A stretch of 51,702 nt of DNA from positions 1-51,702 of the forward strand of contig JBJFEZ010000020.1 of assembly GCA_051891195.1 (NCBI GenBank). The letters run 5' to 3'. The notes beneath the pieces are model-generated. The model was not told where the DNA came from. It saw only the letters and a list, made by a program, of their open reading frames with translations, and did no database searches. Both the position numbers and the translations under genes were made by a program. Shown here piece after piece: positions 6,875-16,355 of the stretch; the stretch's first letter is position 1, and each line of letters opens with the position of its first letter. Origin of the DNA: CAG-273 sp051891195. Lineage in GTDB: Bacteria > Bacillota > Clostridia > TANB77 > CAG-508.

Positions 6875-9643
6875 ATGTCAGAAGAAAAACAAGATTATGG
6901 TAAAACATTAAATTTGCCAAGTACAGAGTTTCCTATGAGAGGAAATTTACCAGAAAATGAACCAAAAACAAAAGCAGAAGTTTTTGATAATGGTTTATAT
7001 GAGAAAATGTTAAAGAAAAATGAAGGGCATAAAACATATATATTACACGATGGACCTCCATATGCAAACGGAGAAATTCATATGGGACACGCCTTAAACA
7101 AAGTATTAAAAGATACAGTTAACCGTTTTAAAAGCTTGCAAGGATACCAAACAATATATATTCCAGGATATGACACACACGGACTTCCTACAGAAAAAAA
7201 AGCAATACAAGCATTAGGACTTAATAGAGAAGAATTAAGTGTTTCAAAATTTAGAGATACTTGCCGTGAATTTGCTTTAGAATATGTTGACAAACAAACA
7301 GAAGGGTTTAAAAGACTAGGCGTTTTGGGGGATTGGGAGCACCCATATATTACACTTGAACCTGAATTTGAAGCAAGACAAATTGAAATATTTGCAGAAA
7401 TGTATAAAAAGGGATATATTTATAAAGGTTTAAAACCAGTTCACTGGTGTATTGATTGTGAAACAGCTTTAGCAGAAGCTGAAATAGAATATAAAGATAT
7501 TGTGTCTCCTTCTATTTATGTAAAATTTCCAGTAGTAGATGGAAAAGGAGTATTAGATACAGATACAAGTATTGTAATTTGGACAACAACTCCTTGGACA
7601 CTTCCAGGAAACACAGGTATTGCTGTTGGAGGAGAATATGATTATAGCTTAATAGAATGTGAAAAAGGAAAGCTAGTAATGGCAACACTTTTAGTAGACG
7701 AAGTAATGGAAAAGATTGGCGCAAAAGACTATAAAACATTAAAAGTAGTAAAAGGTGCAGAATTAGAAAATATACTTTGTCAACATCCATTCTTAGATAG
7801 AACTTCAAGAGTAGTACTTGGAGGAGAAAATGACGTAGCAGTAGATTTAAGTACAGGTACTGGTGCAGTACATACAGCACCTAGTTATGGTAAAGAAGAC
7901 TATTTGTGTGGTTTAAGAACTGGACTAGATATTATTGTTACTGTTAATGGAAAAGGTTACCAAACAGAGGGCGCAGGACCTTTTGTAGGACTTTCTTGTG
8001 ATGAATCTAACAAAGTAATACCAGAATGGTTAGAAGAACACGGTTACTTATTAAGAAAAGAAGGAATAAACCACTCTTATCCACATTGCTGGAGATGTAA
8101 AAATCCAATTATATTTAGAGCAACAGACCAATGGTTTGCATCTGTAGATGGATTTAGAAAAGAAACTTTAGAAGCTATAAAAACTGTTAACTGGACACCT
8201 AGTTGGGGAGAAGAAAGAATTGCAAGTATGGTAAAAGATAGAAATGACTGGTGTATTTCAAGACAACGTACTTGGGGAGTTCCAATTCCAATATTCTATT
8301 GTAAAGAATGTGGAAAAGAATATGCTACAGAAGAAAGCTTTAAAAAGATAGAAAAATTATTTAGAGAGAAAGGTTCAAATGCTTGGTTTGATTTAGACGA
8401 AAAAGATTTACTACCAGAAGGAGCTAAATGTGAAAAATGTGGTTCACACGAATTTAAAAAAGAAACAGATATTATGGATGTTTGGTTTGACTCTGGTACA
8501 ACATATCAAGGTGTATTAGTAGAAAGAGGACTTCCATTCCCAGCAGACCTTTACTTAGAAGGACACGACCAATATAGAGGATGGTTCCAATCATCGCTTT
8601 TAACATCTGTTGCAGCTAAAGGAGTTGCCCCATATAAGGCAATATTAACACATGGTTGGGTAGTAGATGCACAAGGAAACAAAATGTCTAAATCTTTAGG
8701 AAATGGTATTAGCCCACAAGAGATTATAAACGAATATGGTGCAGATATTTTAAGACTATGGGTATTAGCTTCAGATTTCAAATCTGATATTAGTATTTCA
8801 AGAGATATTTTAAAACAAATTAGTGAAGCTTATAGAAAAATAAGAAACACAGCAAGATACATTTTAGGAAATACATCAGACTTTGACCCAGAAAAACCAG
8901 TTGCATATAAAGATTTGGAAGAAATAGATAAATGGGCTTTAGCTAAATTAAATAAATTAGTAAAAAGTTGCACAGAAAATTATGAGTTATTCAACTTCCA
9001 TTTAGTATATCACGACATAAACCAATTCTGTGTATCGGATATGAGTAATTTCTATTTAGACATTATAAAAGACAGACTATATACTTCTAAAGCAGATGCC
9101 TTAGAAAGACGCTCAGCACAAACAACTATGTATATAATATTAGATGCTTTAGTAAAAATGGTAGCACCAATAATTTGTTATACAGCAGAAGAAATATGGA
9201 AATATATGAAACACACTAAAAAAGAACAAGTAGAAAGTGTAATGCTAAGTGATTGGCCAGAATTAAATGCAGAATATGATAATGAAGAACTAGAAGAAAA
9301 GTGGAATTATATCTTAAAATTAAAAGAATTAGTAGCTAAAGAGTTAGAATTAGCAAGAGCTGAAAAAGTAATAGGACATTCTCTAAATGCAAAAGTTACT
9401 TTATTTGCTAATGAAAAAGAGTATCAATTCTTAAATGAAAATAAAGAACTTTTAGAAACAGTATTTATTGTTTCTGACTTAGAAATAAAAGAAAATGAAA
9501 GAAAAGATGAAACAAAACTTGGTGTAAAAGTAGAAACAGCAGAAGGAGAAAAATGTGAAAGGTGTTGGAAATACTCTAAGGAAGTAGGAAAAAGCAGCGA
9601 ACATCCAACTCTTTGCCACAGATGTGTTGAAGCTATTAGCTAA
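6875..9643 (+). CDS. ileS: Isoleucine--tRNA ligase
   Basis: This 922-residue class I synthetase charges tRNA-Ile and edits misactivated valine. The HIGH element is HMGH at 69-72 within PPYANGEIHMGHALNK, and KMSKS is at 603-607. The editing (CP1) domain lies between, with GNTGIAVGGEYDYSL and the TGTGAVHTAPSYGKEDY segment. The C-terminal zinc site uses Cys 894, 897, 914 and 917. Length and zinc finger match the bacterial type sensitive to mupirocin rather than the eukaryote-like resistant type. AGAGGGGG precedes the ATG. Expression is governed by the T-box upstream. Confidence 0.97.
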   Translation: MSEEKQDYGKTLNLPSTEFPMRGNLPENEPKTKAEVFDNGLYEKMLKKNEGHKTYILHDGPPYANGEIHMGHALNKVLKDTVNRFKSLQGYQTIYIPGYDTHGLPTEKKAIQALGLNREELSVSKFRDTCREFALEYVDKQTEGFKRLGVLGDWEHPYITLEPEFEARQIEIFAEMYKKGYIYKGLKPVHWCIDCETALAEAEIEYKDIVSPSIYVKFPVVDGKGVLDTDTSIVIWTTTPWTLPGNTGIAVGGEYDYSLIECEKGKLVMATLLVDEVMEKIGAKDYKTLKVVKGAELENILCQHPFLDRTSRVVLGGENDVAVDLSTGTGAVHTAPSYGKEDYLCGLRTGLDIIVTVNGKGYQTEGAGPFVGLSCDESNKVIPEWLEEHGYLLRKEGINHSYPHCWRCKNPIIFRATDQWFASVDGFRKETLEAIKTVNWTPSWGEERIASMVKDRNDWCISRQRTWGVPIPIFYCKECGKEYATEESFKKIEKLFREKGSNAWFDLDEKDLLPEGAKCEKCGSHEFKKETDIMDVWFDSGTTYQGVLVERGLPFPADLYLEGHDQYRGWFQSSLLTSVAAKGVAPYKAILTHGWVVDAQGNKMSKSLGNGISPQEIINEYGADILRLWVLASDFKSDISISRDILKQISEAYRKIRNTARYILGNTSDFDPEKPVAYKDLEEIDKWALAKLNKLVKSCTENYELFNFHLVYHDINQFCVSDMSNFYLDIIKDRLYTSKADALERRSAQTTMYIILDALVKMVAPIICYTAEEIWKYMKHTKKEQVESVMLSDWPELNAEYDNEELEEKWNYILKLKELVAKELELARAEKVIGHSLNAKVTLFANEKEYQFLNENKELLETVFIVSDLEIKENERKDETKLGVKVETAEGEKCERCWKYSKEVGKSSEHPTLCHRCVEAIS

Positions 9644-9657
9644 GGGAGAAAAAACTT

Positions 9658-11019
9658 ATGAAAAAAATAAGAAAAATAATTGGTTATATAATAATGATTA
9701 TAGCAATTATTGCTTTAATAGTTGTATATAAAAAATATAATTTTAATGACTTTGACAAAAGTGTAAGAGAGTCTAATAAAACTGTATTTACTAGAGATAG
9801 TAGTGTAAAATATTCTAAAATGGATAGTTACAAAATAGAAAACACAGATTATAATGATTCAATGTTTTCACAAACTATTTCTGTAATACCAAACACACCA
9901 TATAAAGTAACTTGTATGGTAAAGGTGGAAAATGTAGAAAATGAAAGTAATAGAACTGCTGGAGGAGCTCATATTAGTCTTGTAGAAACAGGAGAAACAT
10001 CAAAGATAGTAAATGGTACAACAGACTGGGAACAGCTAACTTTGATGTTTGACTCCAAAAATCAAACTAGCATTGAAATAGGCTTTAGATTGGGAGGAAG
10101 AGAAGAAACTTCTAAGGGAATTGCTTGGTTTTCGGATTTTAAGGTTGAAATAGGCTCTACATTTAATAATAGCAAATGGAATATGGCTTGTTTTATATTT
10201 CCAAAAATAGATGTAAATGTTGAAGTTGATGGAAAAACAGAAAATGTAAAATTAGAAATGTCTGACAGTGATATAAGAACAGTACAAACAAATCTATCAA
10301 GATTTAAAACTTCTATAAGTGAAGTAAGTAACAATAAAATGAGTATAGAATATGAAACATATATAATTAATGACCCTATTACAACTCTTTCTTACGATAA
10401 AGAAAATGGATATTACGTGTCAGCATCAGATGTATATAAATATATAAATTCATATGTAGAAGAAAAAGAATATGACCATATTTATGTGGCGTTTCGTATG
10501 GCAGATAAGCAAAAAGGAAATTCTGTATTAGTTAATGACTGGATTGGATTAGGTGGTATGGACTACTTAGGAATTGGTTTTTCAAATATACGTATGCCAG
10601 ATGATAGAAACAATGTGGTATATGAATATAATTATAGGATAAACACATTTCCAGAAGAGGTTTTTTTACACGAATTTTTACACACGTTAGAACGAAATGC
10701 AATGGAATATGGATATGAAAGACCTGAATTACACGACTATGCAAAATATGGATATAAAGAAGACAAAACAGAAGGCTTGAAGGAGTGGTATGCTGATTAT
10801 ATGAATAAACAGATAGAGTACAATGGAACAAAAATAGGCTTACCACAAGATATTTATATTCATAAGCCTGTGCATACAAGCAGTTTTAAATATTCAAGAG
10901 AATTAGATGTTCTTCAAGAACCTAAAAATATTATAGAAGTAATAAAAGGAATGTTTAGAAGAATAGGCAGAGTATTTGAATATAGTAAAAACAATATAGA
11001 ATTAGAAGAAACAAAATAG
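9658..11019 (+). CDS. Membrane-anchored HExxH metalloprotease-like protein with CBM-like domain
   Basis: The 453-residue protein starts with one membrane anchor (IIGYIIMIIAIIALIVVY, residues 8-25), so the remainder is extracellular. Residues ~75-165 look like a beta-sandwich of the CBM4/9 type (NTPYKVTCMVKVENVE ... GIAWFSDFKVEIG), a fold that binds glycans or mediates adhesion. The second half contains HEFLH at 338-342, a zinc-binding HExxH motif, with EWYADYM about 40 residues later possibly supplying the third ligand. It lies 14 bases after ileS and 20 before queA, probably in the same transcript by position only. A peptidase acting on wall or host glycoprotein is plausible. I do not recognise a named family. 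Confidence 0.65.
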   Translation: MKKIRKIIGYIIMIIAIIALIVVYKKYNFNDFDKSVRESNKTVFTRDSSVKYSKMDSYKIENTDYNDSMFSQTISVIPNTPYKVTCMVKVENVENESNRTAGGAHISLVETGETSKIVNGTTDWEQLTLMFDSKNQTSIEIGFRLGGREETSKGIAWFSDFKVEIGSTFNNSKWNMACFIFPKIDVNVEVDGKTENVKLEMSDSDIRTVQTNLSRFKTSISEVSNNKMSIEYETYIINDPITTLSYDKENGYYVSASDVYKYINSYVEEKEYDHIYVAFRMADKQKGNSVLVNDWIGLGGMDYLGIGFSNIRMPDDRNNVVYEYNYRINTFPEEVFLHEFLHTLERNAMEYGYERPELHDYAKYGYKEDKTEGLKEWYADYMNKQIEYNGTKIGLPQDIYIHKPVHTSSFKYSRELDVLQEPKNIIEVIKGMFRRIGRVFEYSKNNIELEETK

Positions 11020-11039
11020 CAAAAAGGAGAAACTATAAA

Positions 11040-12065
11040 ATGAAGGTTTCAGACTTTAATTATGATTTACCAAAAGAGTTAATAGCACAAGTACCAATTA
11101 AAAATAGAGATGAATCTAGATTAATGATATTAGATAGAAACTTAAAAACAATAGAACACAAAGTTTTTAAAGATATTATAGATTATCTAGAGCCAGGAGA
11201 TTGTTTAGTAAGGAATAACACAAAAGTTATTCCTGCTCGTTTGTATGGCGTAAAAGAATTAACTGGTGCAAATGTAGAATTTTTATTACTAAAAAGAATA
11301 AGTGGAGATATTTGGGAGGTTATGGTAAGACCTGGCAAAAAGTTAATGCCTGGTGCAAAAGTAACCTTTGGAGATGGACTTTTAAATGCAGAAATTATAG
11401 AAAAATTAGATGGTGGAAACCGAAAAGTAAAATTTGAATATAACGGAATATTTAATGAAATTTTAAATGAAATAGGGCTAATGCCCCTTCCACCATATAT
11501 ACACGAAAAATTAAAAGAAAAAGACAGATACCAGACTATATATGCTAAATATGAGGGGTCTGCGGCTGCACCAACAGCAGGTTTACACTTTACAGAAGAC
11601 TTATTTGAAAAGTTAAAACAAAAAGGTGTAGAAGTCGCAAATGTTACGTTACACGTAGGAATAGGAACTTTTAGACCTGTAAAAGTAGAAAATATAGAAG
11701 AGCATAATATGCACTCAGAACACTTTTATATAAAACACGAGGATGCAGAAAAAATAAATAAAGCAAAAAGAGAAGGCCATAGAGTTATAGCTGTAGGAAC
11801 AACATCTTGCAGGGTATTAGAAAGCATTGCTGATGAAAATGGTATGGTAAAAGAAAAAGAGGGAGACACTAGTATTTTTATTTATCCAGGTTATAAATTT
11901 AAATGCTTAGATGCATTAATTACTAATTTTCACTTACCAGAATCTACATTAATAATGTTAGTATCTGCATTAGCAGGAAAAGACTTTATAATGGAAGCAT
12001 ATAACGAAGCAGTTAAAGAAAAATACCGCTTTTTTAGCTTTGGAGATGCAATGTTTATAAAGTAG
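11040..12065 (+). CDS. queA: S-adenosylmethionine:tRNA ribosyltransferase-isomerase
   Basis: QueA transfers and isomerises the ribose of SAM onto preQ1 at tRNA position 34, giving epoxyqueuosine. The 341-residue length is typical. Family segments include DYDLPKELIAQ-like NYDLPKELIAQVPIKNRDESRL at the N-terminus, GSAAAPTAGLHFTEDL in the middle and NFHLPESTLIMLVSALAG near the C-terminus. AAAAAGGAG lies upstream of the ATG. It is 12 bases from tgt, the preceding enzyme in the same pathway, a conserved pairing. Confidence 0.96.
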   Translation: MKVSDFNYDLPKELIAQVPIKNRDESRLMILDRNLKTIEHKVFKDIIDYLEPGDCLVRNNTKVIPARLYGVKELTGANVEFLLLKRISGDIWEVMVRPGKKLMPGAKVTFGDGLLNAEIIEKLDGGNRKVKFEYNGIFNEILNEIGLMPLPPYIHEKLKEKDRYQTIYAKYEGSAAAPTAGLHFTEDLFEKLKQKGVEVANVTLHVGIGTFRPVKVENIEEHNMHSEHFYIKHEDAEKINKAKREGHRVIAVGTTSCRVLESIADENGMVKEKEGDTSIFIYPGYKFKCLDALITNFHLPESTLIMLVSALAGKDFIMEAYNEAVKEKYRFFSFGDAMFIK

Positions 12066-12077
12066 GGGGAGAGTAAA

Positions 12078-13205
12078 ATGAATCCAGCAGTAACATATGA
12101 ATTATTACATATAGATAAAAATTCAGGAGCAAGAAGAGGAGTGGTACACACACCACACGGAGATATTCAAACTCCTGTATTTATGCCAGTTGGAACACAG
12201 GCAACAGTAAAATCTATGACACCAGAAGAATTAAAAGAAGAAGTTGGTGCACAAATTATATTATCAAACACATATCATTTATATTTAAGACCAGGACATA
12301 AAATTGTAAAAGAAGCGGGAGGGCTTCATAATTTTATGAGATGGGACAGGCCTATTTTAACAGATTGTGGAGGATTTCAAGTATTTAGTTTAAGTGATTT
12401 GAGAACAATTAGTGAAGAAGGTGTAGAGTTTAGGTCACATTTAGACGGGAGTAAGCATATGTTTACACCCGAAAAAGTAATGGAAATAGAAGAAGCTTTA
12501 GGTGCAGATATTATAATGTCATTTGACGAATGTTGTCCATATCCTTCTACATATGAATATACAAAAAATTCTATGGAAAGAACAACTAGATGGGCAAAAC
12601 GTTGTAAAGAAGCACATAAAAATACAGAAAAACAAGCATTATTTGGAATTATTCAAGGCGGATTTTATGAAGACTTAAGAGAAAAATCAGCCAAAGACTT
12701 AATAGAACTAGACTTTCCAGGTTATGCAATAGGTGGAATTAGTGTAGGAGAGCCAAAAGAAGAATACTTAAAAATGCTATATTATACAGCACCTTTAATG
12801 CCAGAAAATAAGCCAAGATATTTAATGGGAGTAGGAACACCAGATTACTTAATAGAAGCAGCTTTAGCTGGAATTGATATGTGCGACTGTGTACTTCCTA
12901 CAAGAATTGCAAGAAATGGAACAGCAATGACTTGGAACGGAAAAGTAGTAGTGCGTAATGCTACATATGAAAGAGATTTTTCAGCATTAGACCCTGAATG
13001 TGACTGCTATACTTGTAAAAACTATACTAGAGCATATATTAGACATTTAGTAAAAGCAAATGAAATATTAGCTGTAAGATTATTATCAATTCATAACTTA
13101 AGGTTCTTGACTAAATTGATGGAAAGAGTTAGAATAGAAATAGAGAATGATAATTTGCTAAACTTTAAAAATGAATTTTACAAAAAATATGGATACGAAA
13201 AATAA
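12078..13205 (+). CDS. tgt: tRNA-guanine transglycosylase
   Basis: Tgt exchanges guanine-34 for preQ1 in tRNAs with GUN anticodons, among them the Asp tRNA (GTC) found at 38080. The 375-residue protein carries LTDCGGFQVFSL with the general acid/base Asp, and DMCDCVLPTRIARNG with the nucleophilic Asp. The zinc site is CDCYTC plus a downstream His (TRAYIRHL). GGGGGAGAG precedes the ATG. No preQ1 synthesis genes are nearby, so the cell may import preQ1 or make it elsewhere. Confidence 0.96.
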   Translation: MNPAVTYELLHIDKNSGARRGVVHTPHGDIQTPVFMPVGTQATVKSMTPEELKEEVGAQIILSNTYHLYLRPGHKIVKEAGGLHNFMRWDRPILTDCGGFQVFSLSDLRTISEEGVEFRSHLDGSKHMFTPEKVMEIEEALGADIIMSFDECCPYPSTYEYTKNSMERTTRWAKRCKEAHKNTEKQALFGIIQGGFYEDLREKSAKDLIELDFPGYAIGGISVGEPKEEYLKMLYYTAPLMPENKPRYLMGVGTPDYLIEAALAGIDMCDCVLPTRIARNGTAMTWNGKVVVRNATYERDFSALDPECDCYTCKNYTRAYIRHLVKANEILAVRLLSIHNLRFLTKLMERVRIEIENDNLLNFKNEFYKKYGYEK

Positions 13206-13231
13206 TTAACAAAAGAAAATGGAGGGTGTTT

Positions 13232-14821
13232 ATGGACGATTTTATTGGTAGCGGAGGATATAATAGTAACCGTAAAAGTGAAGATGTAAATACAAAAAAA
13301 TGGATGAAAATTATAGGAGTTATACTAGTACTATTATTTATACTAGTTATTGCCATAGTATGTTTAATGTACTATATTGAAGCAACAGAACTAAAAATTT
13401 CAATAGACGGAAAATCTGTAAGTGAATTAAAAAATGTATTTATTTTTGAAAATGACAAAATATATATTCCAATTCGTAAATTTGCTAACTATGTTGGCTA
13501 TGAATCATATAGTGGAGATTACAAAGAGGAATATATTGACCAAACATATGTAAAAAATACCAATGAAGAAGCATACTTCAACTTGAATTCTAACACAATA
13601 TACAAAAAACTACTTAATGGTGACAATGATTATGAATACTATGAAATAGATGAACCTGTTAAAATGATTGACAATCAATTATGTACAACAATAGAAGGTG
13701 CACAAATAGCTTTTAATATATCAATGTCACATAAAAAAAATAATATTACTATATATACATTACCATATTTAGTTAATTACTATGCAGCAAAAAATAAAAA
13801 TGCTGCAATATCAGACAAAGATACAAGCTTTAGTAATCAAAAAGCAGTACTACACAATATGATTATAGTAAAAAATACAAGCAACTATTATGGAGTATCT
13901 TCGCTAAGTGGTCAAGAAATATTAGGAACAAAATATAAAAGTATTAAATTTATTGAAAGTACTAGAGAATTTATTGTAACAACAGTAGAAAATAAAATGG
14001 GAATAATGTCTTATGACCCCAATACATATCAAGCAATTACTAAAATTATTCCAGAATATGACAACATTAAACAAATAGATAAAAATAGTGGACTATATTT
14101 AGTAACAAACAATAAAAAACAAGGTGTTATTAATCAAAATGGAAGTGTTATAGTTTATTTAGAATATGACCAAATAGGAATAGATAAATCAAAATATAAT
14201 GATATTAAAAACACATATTTACTATATGACAAATGTATACCAGTAAAACTTAACAATAAATGGGGATTAATTGATAAAACAGGAAAGAAAATTTTAGAAG
14301 TAAAGTATGATGACTTAGGCTGTACAATAAATGCGGGAACAGTAAGTGAAAACAATGCCAATAGTGTTTTATTAATACCAAAATATGAAGGTATTGTTGT
14401 TAAAGAAGGAGAAAGCTATGGTTTAGTTAACAGCGAAGGAGTAGTGTACTTACCATCAGTTTTAACAGCAGTATACTCTACAACAACTGAGGGGGTAACA
14501 ACATATAATTATATTTATATGGGACAAACAAATAATATAATAGAATATCTTGAAAAATATGTAATAAAAAATGATAATAATGCTACAAACAATCAAGAAG
14601 GCACAACAAACAATACAACTACAAATACACAAACAAATAGCACAACTAATACAACAACAGATAATCAAACTAATAATAGTGTAGAAACAAGTAGTAATGT
14701 AGTAGAAAATTCTCAAAATACACAAACTCAAACTAACAGCCAAGAGCAAAATAGTCAAGAAACAAATCAAAATAACCAAACAACAACACAAAATACAGAA
14801 AGTCAAAACAATGCAGTATAA
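13232..14821 (+). CDS. Membrane-anchored WG-repeat surface protein
   Basis: The 529-residue protein has a short cytoplasmic N-terminus and one membrane helix (IIGVILVLLFILVIAIVC, about residues 28-45). It then has a region resembling a copper-amine-oxidase N-terminal type domain (ELKISIDGKSVSELKN; DKIYIPIRKFANYVGY). Residues ~200-420 contain degenerate WG repeats such as NNKWGLIDKTGKKILEVKYDD and GLVNSEGVVYLPSV. The last ~80 residues are almost only Asn, Thr, Gln and Ser, a probable cell-wall-spanning or flexible tail. The ATG at 13232 has GGAGG six bases upstream; a GTG six bases earlier overlaps that site. No catalytic motif is visible. A terminator follows. Confidence 0.75.
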   Translation: MDDFIGSGGYNSNRKSEDVNTKKWMKIIGVILVLLFILVIAIVCLMYYIEATELKISIDGKSVSELKNVFIFENDKIYIPIRKFANYVGYESYSGDYKEEYIDQTYVKNTNEEAYFNLNSNTIYKKLLNGDNDYEYYEIDEPVKMIDNQLCTTIEGAQIAFNISMSHKKNNITIYTLPYLVNYYAAKNKNAAISDKDTSFSNQKAVLHNMIIVKNTSNYYGVSSLSGQEILGTKYKSIKFIESTREFIVTTVENKMGIMSYDPNTYQAITKIIPEYDNIKQIDKNSGLYLVTNNKKQGVINQNGSVIVYLEYDQIGIDKSKYNDIKNTYLLYDKCIPVKLNNKWGLIDKTGKKILEVKYDDLGCTINAGTVSENNANSVLLIPKYEGIVVKEGESYGLVNSEGVVYLPSVLTAVYSTTTEGVTTYNYIYMGQTNNIIEYLEKYVIKNDNNATNNQEGTTNNTTTNTQTNSTTNTTTDNQTNNSVETSSNVVENSQNTQTQTNSQEQNSQETNQNNQTTTQNTESQNNAV

Positions 14822-14832
14822 CATTAAATAAT

Positions 14833-14867
14833 AAGACAGAGCTTCTTTAAGTTCTGTCTTATACTTT
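14833..14867 (+). terminator. Terminator after the WG-repeat gene
   Basis: AAGACAGA (14833-14840) pairs with TCTGTCTT (14853-14860), with CTT/AAG extending the stem inward, followed by a T-rich run. It ends the ileS-queA-tgt group. Confidence 0.75.
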
Positions 14868-14887
14868 TATTTTCTGTTCATATTCAT

Positions 14888-15045
14888 AGACAGTTAGTCT
14901 ATTAGTTTATTCGCATAACATTCCTACGTAAGAAATAGTAAGCCAATTTTACGCAGTTCTATTACAGTGTAAAATTGGCTAACTCTTTCTAACTCGTCAT
15001 TCTTCGAACCACTTGTATGCTCTTAAACTAATAGACTAACTGTCT
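14888..15045. repeat. Structured intergenic repeat, copy A
   Basis: Outer arms 14888-14909 and 15024-15045 are a perfect 22-base inverted repeat. An inner hairpin joins AGCCAATTTTAC (14941-14952) to GTAAAATTGGCT (14969-14980), extended by AGAAATAGTA/AACTCTTTCT-type pairing. The core, including ATTCCTACGTAAG, TTCTAACTCGTCATTCTTCG and ACCACTTGTATGCTCT, recurs in copies at 26047 and 37727. It carries no open frame or transposase. Confidence 0.85.
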
Positions 15046-15137
15046 AAATTTTAAAAACAAATAAAAGCAAAATTTTGGTTCTTAAATAATTAGTAAGTAC
15101 ATACAATAAAAATAACAAGAAAGGAATGAAATTTAGT

Positions 15138-15554
15138 ATGGAAAAGGATTTAAAACCAAAAGTAACTATAGAGCAAAGTGAATTTAAACAAAATACAATT
15201 AGAATAATAAAAGGAAGTATATTAGCAATTTTAATTTCTGTAATTTTACTATTTATATATGCCACTATTTTAACATATACCGATATTCAAGAAACAACAA
15301 TACTACCAGTGATTTTAACTGTTGTAGGAATAAGTATTTTAACAGGAAGTATGATAAGTGTAAGAAAAATTAGAAAAAATGGTATGTTAAATGGAGCAAT
15401 AGTAGGATTAATATATATTATTATTTTATATTTATCATCAAGTATGTGCTTAGTAGGTTTTTCGCTTACTTTAAACTCCTTTGTAATGTTAATTGTTGGA
15501 ATAATAACAGGAATTATAGGTGGAATTATAGGAGTTAATATAAATAGAAAATAA
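15138..15554 (+). CDS. TIGR04086-like small membrane protein
   Basis: The 138-residue protein has four predicted membrane helices: ILAILISVILLFIYATIL, ILPVILTVVGISILTG, GAIVGLIYIIILYLSS and LIVGIITGIIGGIIGV. Its layout, with a charged KKIRK-type loop before MLNGAIVGLIY and a Gly-rich last helix ending GVNI, fits the TIGR04086 family, which is common in Clostridia and has no known function. The preferred start is ATG 15138, because at ATG 15126 the AAGG ribosome site would be only one or two bases away. It stands alone between structured repeat A and a terminator. Confidence 0.75.
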   Translation: MEKDLKPKVTIEQSEFKQNTIRIIKGSILAILISVILLFIYATILTYTDIQETTILPVILTVVGISILTGSMISVRKIRKNGMLNGAIVGLIYIIILYLSSSMCLVGFSLTLNSFVMLIVGIITGIIGGIIGVNINRK

Positions 15555-15573
15555 AAAAGGCATAAAAAGTCGG

Positions 15574-15626
15574 AAAATAGCAATGAATTTTCAGAACAAA
15601 TTCTGTAAAATAGTTGCTATTTTTTT
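15574..15626 (+). terminator. Terminator after the TIGR04086-like gene
   Basis: AAAATAGCAA (15574-15583) pairs with TTGCTATTTT (15614-15623) across an inner TTCAGAA/TTCTG stem, then Ts to 15626. Confidence 0.75.
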
Positions 15627-15683
15627 AATTTTAATATAAAATATGAAACGATACAAACTATTTATAATATAGGAGGAAAAAAG

Positions 15684-16343
15684 TTGATTACTTTAGAAGA
15701 TGTTAAACAAAACGAAGAGCTAAAGCAATTAATATTAAGTTCGCAAAAACAGTTAAACGCTTTAGGCTATACAGAACATTCAACAAGACATATTAACATA
15801 GTAGCTAAACGTGCAGGGGACCTTTTAGAAATTTTAGACTATCCACAAGAAAGAATAGAACTGGCTAGAATAGCAGGATATATGCACGACATAGGAAACT
15901 GTGTTAATAGAACAGATCACGCTCATACAGGAGCACTACTTGCTTATGAAATTTTAAAAGATATGGGAATGGACGTAGAAAAAAGAACTGAAATAATGAT
16001 GGCAATAGGAAATCACGACGAGCAAACAGGAACGGCGGTAAGTGATATTTCTGCAGCACTTATTTTAGCGGACAAGTCAGATGCTCATAGAGATAGAGTT
16101 GTAAACCACAACATATCAACCTTTGACAAACACGATAAAGTAAATTATGCAGTTACCGATTCAAAATTTTTAATTGATAAAGAAAATAGAAAAGTAACAC
16201 TGGACTTAACAATAGACACATCAATATCACCTGTATTAGATTATTTTGAAATATTTATGGATAGAACTATGATGAGCAAATATGCAGCAAAATATTTAGA
16301 AATTTGGTTTGAGTTAATTATTAATGATACTAGATTATTATAA
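15684..16343 (+). CDS. HD-domain phosphohydrolase
   Basis: The 219-residue cytoplasmic protein has the metal-binding HD-superfamily set: an early His in HSTRHINIV, YMHDIGN with the paired His-Asp, DHAHTGA, and a later NHDE and ADKSDAHRD. This arrangement resembles HDIG-type metal phosphohydrolases. Substrates in the superfamily include nucleotides, cyclic dinucleotides and RNA; nothing here picks one. The gene starts with TTG at 15684, preceded by AGGAGG at seven bases. It leads a cluster with secD and secF, 12 bases upstream of secD. Confidence 0.85.
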   Translation: MITLEDVKQNEELKQLILSSQKQLNALGYTEHSTRHINIVAKRAGDLLEILDYPQERIELARIAGYMHDIGNCVNRTDHAHTGALLAYEILKDMGMDVEKRTEIMMAIGNHDEQTGTAVSDISAALILADKSDAHRDRVVNHNISTFDKHDKVNYAVTDSKFLIDKENRKVTLDLTIDTSISPVLDYFEIFMDRTMMSKYAAKYLEIWFELIINDTRLL

Positions 16344-16355
16344 AAGGAGAAAAAT

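Noticed and set aside
7512..7880. Antisense open frame inside ileS
   Set aside because: Low-complexity Leu-rich product, no ribosome site, entirely opposite a conserved gene. The same holds for long antisense frames at 36847-37482, 29827-30321, 43596-44078 and 31331-31816.
14888..15045. Insertion sequence
   Set aside because: Inverted ends but no transposase and no clear target-site duplication; treated as a structured repeat.
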